Of a stretch of 64,000 nucleotides of DNA, positions 61,916 through 64,000 are shown in pieces. The DNA comes from an uncultured Bacteroidales bacterium (GTDB lineage Bacteria > Bacteroidota > Bacteroidia > Bacteroidales > UBA932): the NCBI GenBank assembly GCA_934717185.1, contig CAKUYQ010000010.1, forward strand, positions 1-64,000, read 5' to 3'. Position 1 is the first letter of the stretch, and each line of letters opens with the position of its first letter. The translations under genes were made by a program, and so were the position numbers. The notes under the pieces were generated by a model that ran no database searches, was not told the DNA's origin, and worked only from the letters and a program-made list of their open reading frames with translations.

Positions 61916-64000
61916 ATGAAAAGAATACTATTATTTTTCTTTTTCCTTTTGATTGCATCTGTATCTGTTTTTGCACAGACAAAATTTTTGGTATCCGGAA
62001 CGGTGACGGATAGCAGGGGGGAGCCTGTGATTGATGCTGCCGTTTCAATCAAGAGTGCCGGAAAAGGTGTGTACACAGATGTAAATGGACACTATGCGTT
62101 GTCTGCCTTTGCGGGCAGGAAGTTGCTCGTTGTTTCAATGGTAGGCTTTGAATCGTTTGAACAGGAGATAGATATACACTCCAATTACAAATTGGATATT
62201 GTTTTAAAGGAGAGTTCTGTTGGACTTGAAAATGTGGTTGTCTATGGAAAAAGCAGGTCTCAGCAGTTAAAGGAGGGGGCATACGCTGTTAATGCTCTAA
62301 ATGTTAAGTCTTTGGCCAATACAACTCAGAGCCTGAATACAATAATCAATAAAACCACAGGTGTGAGGGTACGTGAGGAGGGGGGCGTTGGCTCCGATTT
62401 TGATCTCTCTATAAACGGTATGTCTGGTAATTCAATCCGTTATTTCTTGGACGGTATGCCGTTGGATTCAAAGGGAACAGGTGTAACTTTGGCTAACCTG
62501 CCTACAAATATTATTAACAGAATAGAGATTTACAAGGGGGTCATTCCTGCATATCTTGGGGTTGATGCATTGGGAGGTGCCATAAATATTATTACTAATC
62601 AGGAGAAGAGAAACTTTTTGGATGCGTCATACAGCATAGGTTCATTTCATACACATCAATTTAATTTTAATGCTCAATATATAACACCTAAAACAGGAAT
62701 TATAGTTAAACCGGTGGTTGGAATAAATTATTCCAAAAACGATTATAAGATGAAGGATGTTCAGGTGAGGAGTGAGGACAAAACAGATTTTATTACAAAG
62801 GATTGCAAAAGATTCCATGACGATTATCTCTCTCTCTTCGGACAGCTTGAAGTTGGTGTGACAGATAAAAAATGGGCAGATGCATTCTTTGTTTCAGGCT
62901 CGTTTTCTAAAATAGACAAGGAGTTGCAGACAGGTGCAACCCAATCTTGGGTATATGGCATGGCGGAAAGGAATACCAAATCTGCCAATATCTCCGCCCG
63001 TTACAATAAGTCAAATTTTCTACTGAATAATTTGGATTTCAGTGCCTCATTGTCTCAGACATGGGATCATTCGCAGATAATAGACACCACATACCGCAAA
63101 TATTATTGGGACGGTTCATATATAGACGGTTCATACAGCGAGATTAGAAGGAGAGGGCGTTCGTGGCGTCATTACAAGCGTCCTATGACAATAGGACGCG
63201 CTAATTTTGACTACAGATTCGGCGATTCTCATTCGTTGAATCTCAATTATCTGTTAAATCGTGCCGGAAACAGACAGCACGATGCAGTAGATGATGATTA
63301 TGTTCCAACTAATGATATTTTAGTGAAGCATGTACTGGGTCTGTCATATAATCAGACTCTTTTTAATGAGAGGATGAACAATGTGTTTTTTGTAAAGGAT
63401 TATATAAATCATCTTAAAGTAGGCCAGACAGAGTTACCATCTATTACAGGGGCAGGTAGCATAAAGAGATCCAACACAGAAAATCATTTTGGATACGGTA
63501 TAGGGTCCCGTTTTGTGTTTATTCCGGGTATTGCTTTGAAAGCCTCATACGAACACAGTGTTAGGCTTCCTATTTCAAGGGAGTTGTTGGGTAACGGATC
63601 AACCATTTATCCCAATGTTGCTCTAAGACCGGAGTCAAGCGAGAATTTCAACTTGGGGGTGTTTGGAACAGTATCGCTTACATCCAATAGCAGTATTAAT
63701 TATGAGATGACCGGTTTTGTACGTTTGGTTGATGACTATATAAAAGCTACGGTATTGGATCAGGAGGGGATGATGCAGTATGAGAATGTTGCTGCCGTCC
63801 ATATAAAGGGTGTTGAAGGGGAGATCAGCTACGATTGGGCAGATAAACTGCACCTTATGGCAAATGTTAGTTATCAGGATTCAAGAGACCGGCAGAAGTA
63901 TCTTAAGAGCGGCGGTCTCTCTGCAACATACAACAATCGCACACCAAACAAGCCATGGACGTTTGTTAACGGAGAAGCCTCATATACATTTCATAATGTG
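61916..64000 (+). CDS. TonB-dependent receptor, probable cobalamin (BtuB-like) importer, 3' end outside window
   Basis: At least 695 aa, open to the window edge. Signal peptide MKRILLFFFFLLIASVSVFA, a carboxypeptidase-regulatory-like domain (VSGTVTDSRGEPVIDAAVSI, about 24-100), then the TonB plug (ENVVVYGKSRSQQL … RYFLDGMPLDSKGTG … GALGGAINIITN-like LGGAINIITN) and the first beta-barrel strands. The cobalamin riboswitch just upstream makes a corrinoid the likely cargo. It lacks an STN domain, unlike the two SusC proteins of this window. The ATG at 61916 is the only start consistent with the signal peptide. Confidence 0.9.
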   Translation, partial: MKRILLFFFFLLIASVSVFAQTKFLVSGTVTDSRGEPVIDAAVSIKSAGKGVYTDVNGHYALSAFAGRKLLVVSMVGFESFEQEIDIHSNYKLDIVLKESSVGLENVVVYGKSRSQQLKEGAYAVNALNVKSLANTTQSLNTIINKTTGVRVREEGGVGSDFDLSINGMSGNSIRYFLDGMPLDSKGTGVTLANLPTNIINRIEIYKGVIPAYLGVDALGGAINIITNQEKRNFLDASYSIGSFHTHQFNFNAQYITPKTGIIVKPVVGINYSKNDYKMKDVQVRSEDKTDFITKDCKRFHDDYLSLFGQLEVGVTDKKWADAFFVSGSFSKIDKELQTGATQSWVYGMAERNTKSANISARYNKSNFLLNNLDFSASLSQTWDHSQIIDTTYRKYYWDGSYIDGSYSEIRRRGRSWRHYKRPMTIGRANFDYRFGDSHSLNLNYLLNRAGNRQHDAVDDDYVPTNDILVKHVLGLSYNQTLFNERMNNVFFVKDYINHLKVGQTELPSITGAGSIKRSNTENHFGYGIGSRFVFIPGIALKASYEHSVRLPISRELLGNGSTIYPNVALRPESSENFNLGVFGTVSLTSNSSINYEMTGFVRLVDDYIKATVLDQEGMMQYENVAAVHIKGVEGEISYDWADKLHLMANVSYQDSRDRQKYLKSGGLSATYNNRTPNKPWTFVNGEASYTFHNV

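Noticed and set aside
1..64000. Intact insertion sequence or prophage
   Set aside because: No transposase, integrase or phage structural gene was recognised anywhere in the window.

Overview
The window looks like chromosomal DNA from a member of the Bacteroidales (Bacteroidota). The evidence is two SusC/SusD pairs with an ECF sigma/FecR anti-sigma module, Bacteroides-type promoters (TTTG, about 20 bp, TAnnTTTG), DUF4251 and OmpA-type envelope proteins, a tricorn-like S41 peptidase, and weak Shine-Dalgarno signals. TAA, TAG and TGA are all used as stops.

Layout. 0-3 kb: a CPBP protease broken by an in-frame TGA, then glnS. 3.6-19.7 kb: a nutrient-uptake and signalling locus. Two STN-type SusC/SusD pairs flank a divergent sigma/anti-sigma pair, and three secreted thioredoxin-fold (TlpA-type) proteins follow the second pair. 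19.7-26.9 kb: an accessory patch with two small lipoprotein genes, an AbiEii-type toxin-antitoxin pair, three AAA ATPases and the decayed end of a grasp-with-SPASM peptide-maturation locus. 26.9-45 kb: mostly housekeeping genes (recG, nfo, pdxA, rnhA, gpsA, pgi, a cation/proton antiporter, AddB-like and AddA-like recombination nuclease subunits), with one fimbrillin/LRR surface lipoprotein. 45-48.4 kb: a DUF4251 protein, a CDF metal exporter, an OmpA-like protein and tRNA-Lys(TTT) with a duplicated 3' end. 48.4-57.4 kb: a minus-strand accessory array. It holds an O-antigen-ligase-like membrane protein, three lipoproteins that share a near-identical N terminus but carry different C termini (HExxH metallopeptidase, papain-like/C39-like cysteine peptidase, internally deleted remnant), and small secreted partner proteins. 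57.9-64 kb: the tricorn-like protease, then a cobalamin riboswitch and a TonB-dependent receptor that runs off the window.

Three repeat systems overlie the genes. (1) A short DNA word, TTGTCGGGAA, occurs 18 times exactly, 9 per strand, in different reading frames and in intergenic DNA. It is common in the housekeeping stretch and missing from the accessory patches, which resembles a DNA-uptake or other chromosome-identity signal. (2) A roughly 145-bp element with three consecutive hairpins occurs four times, each ending exactly at an ATGAAA start codon. (3) Six intergenic elements are built from degenerate GCCAAA/TTGGCN hexamers and AGTTTATAGT-like words in inverted arrangement.

The strongest candidates for something undescribed are the DNA word, the three-hairpin leader element, and the shared-N-terminus/variable-peptidase lipoprotein array next to a ligase-like gene.
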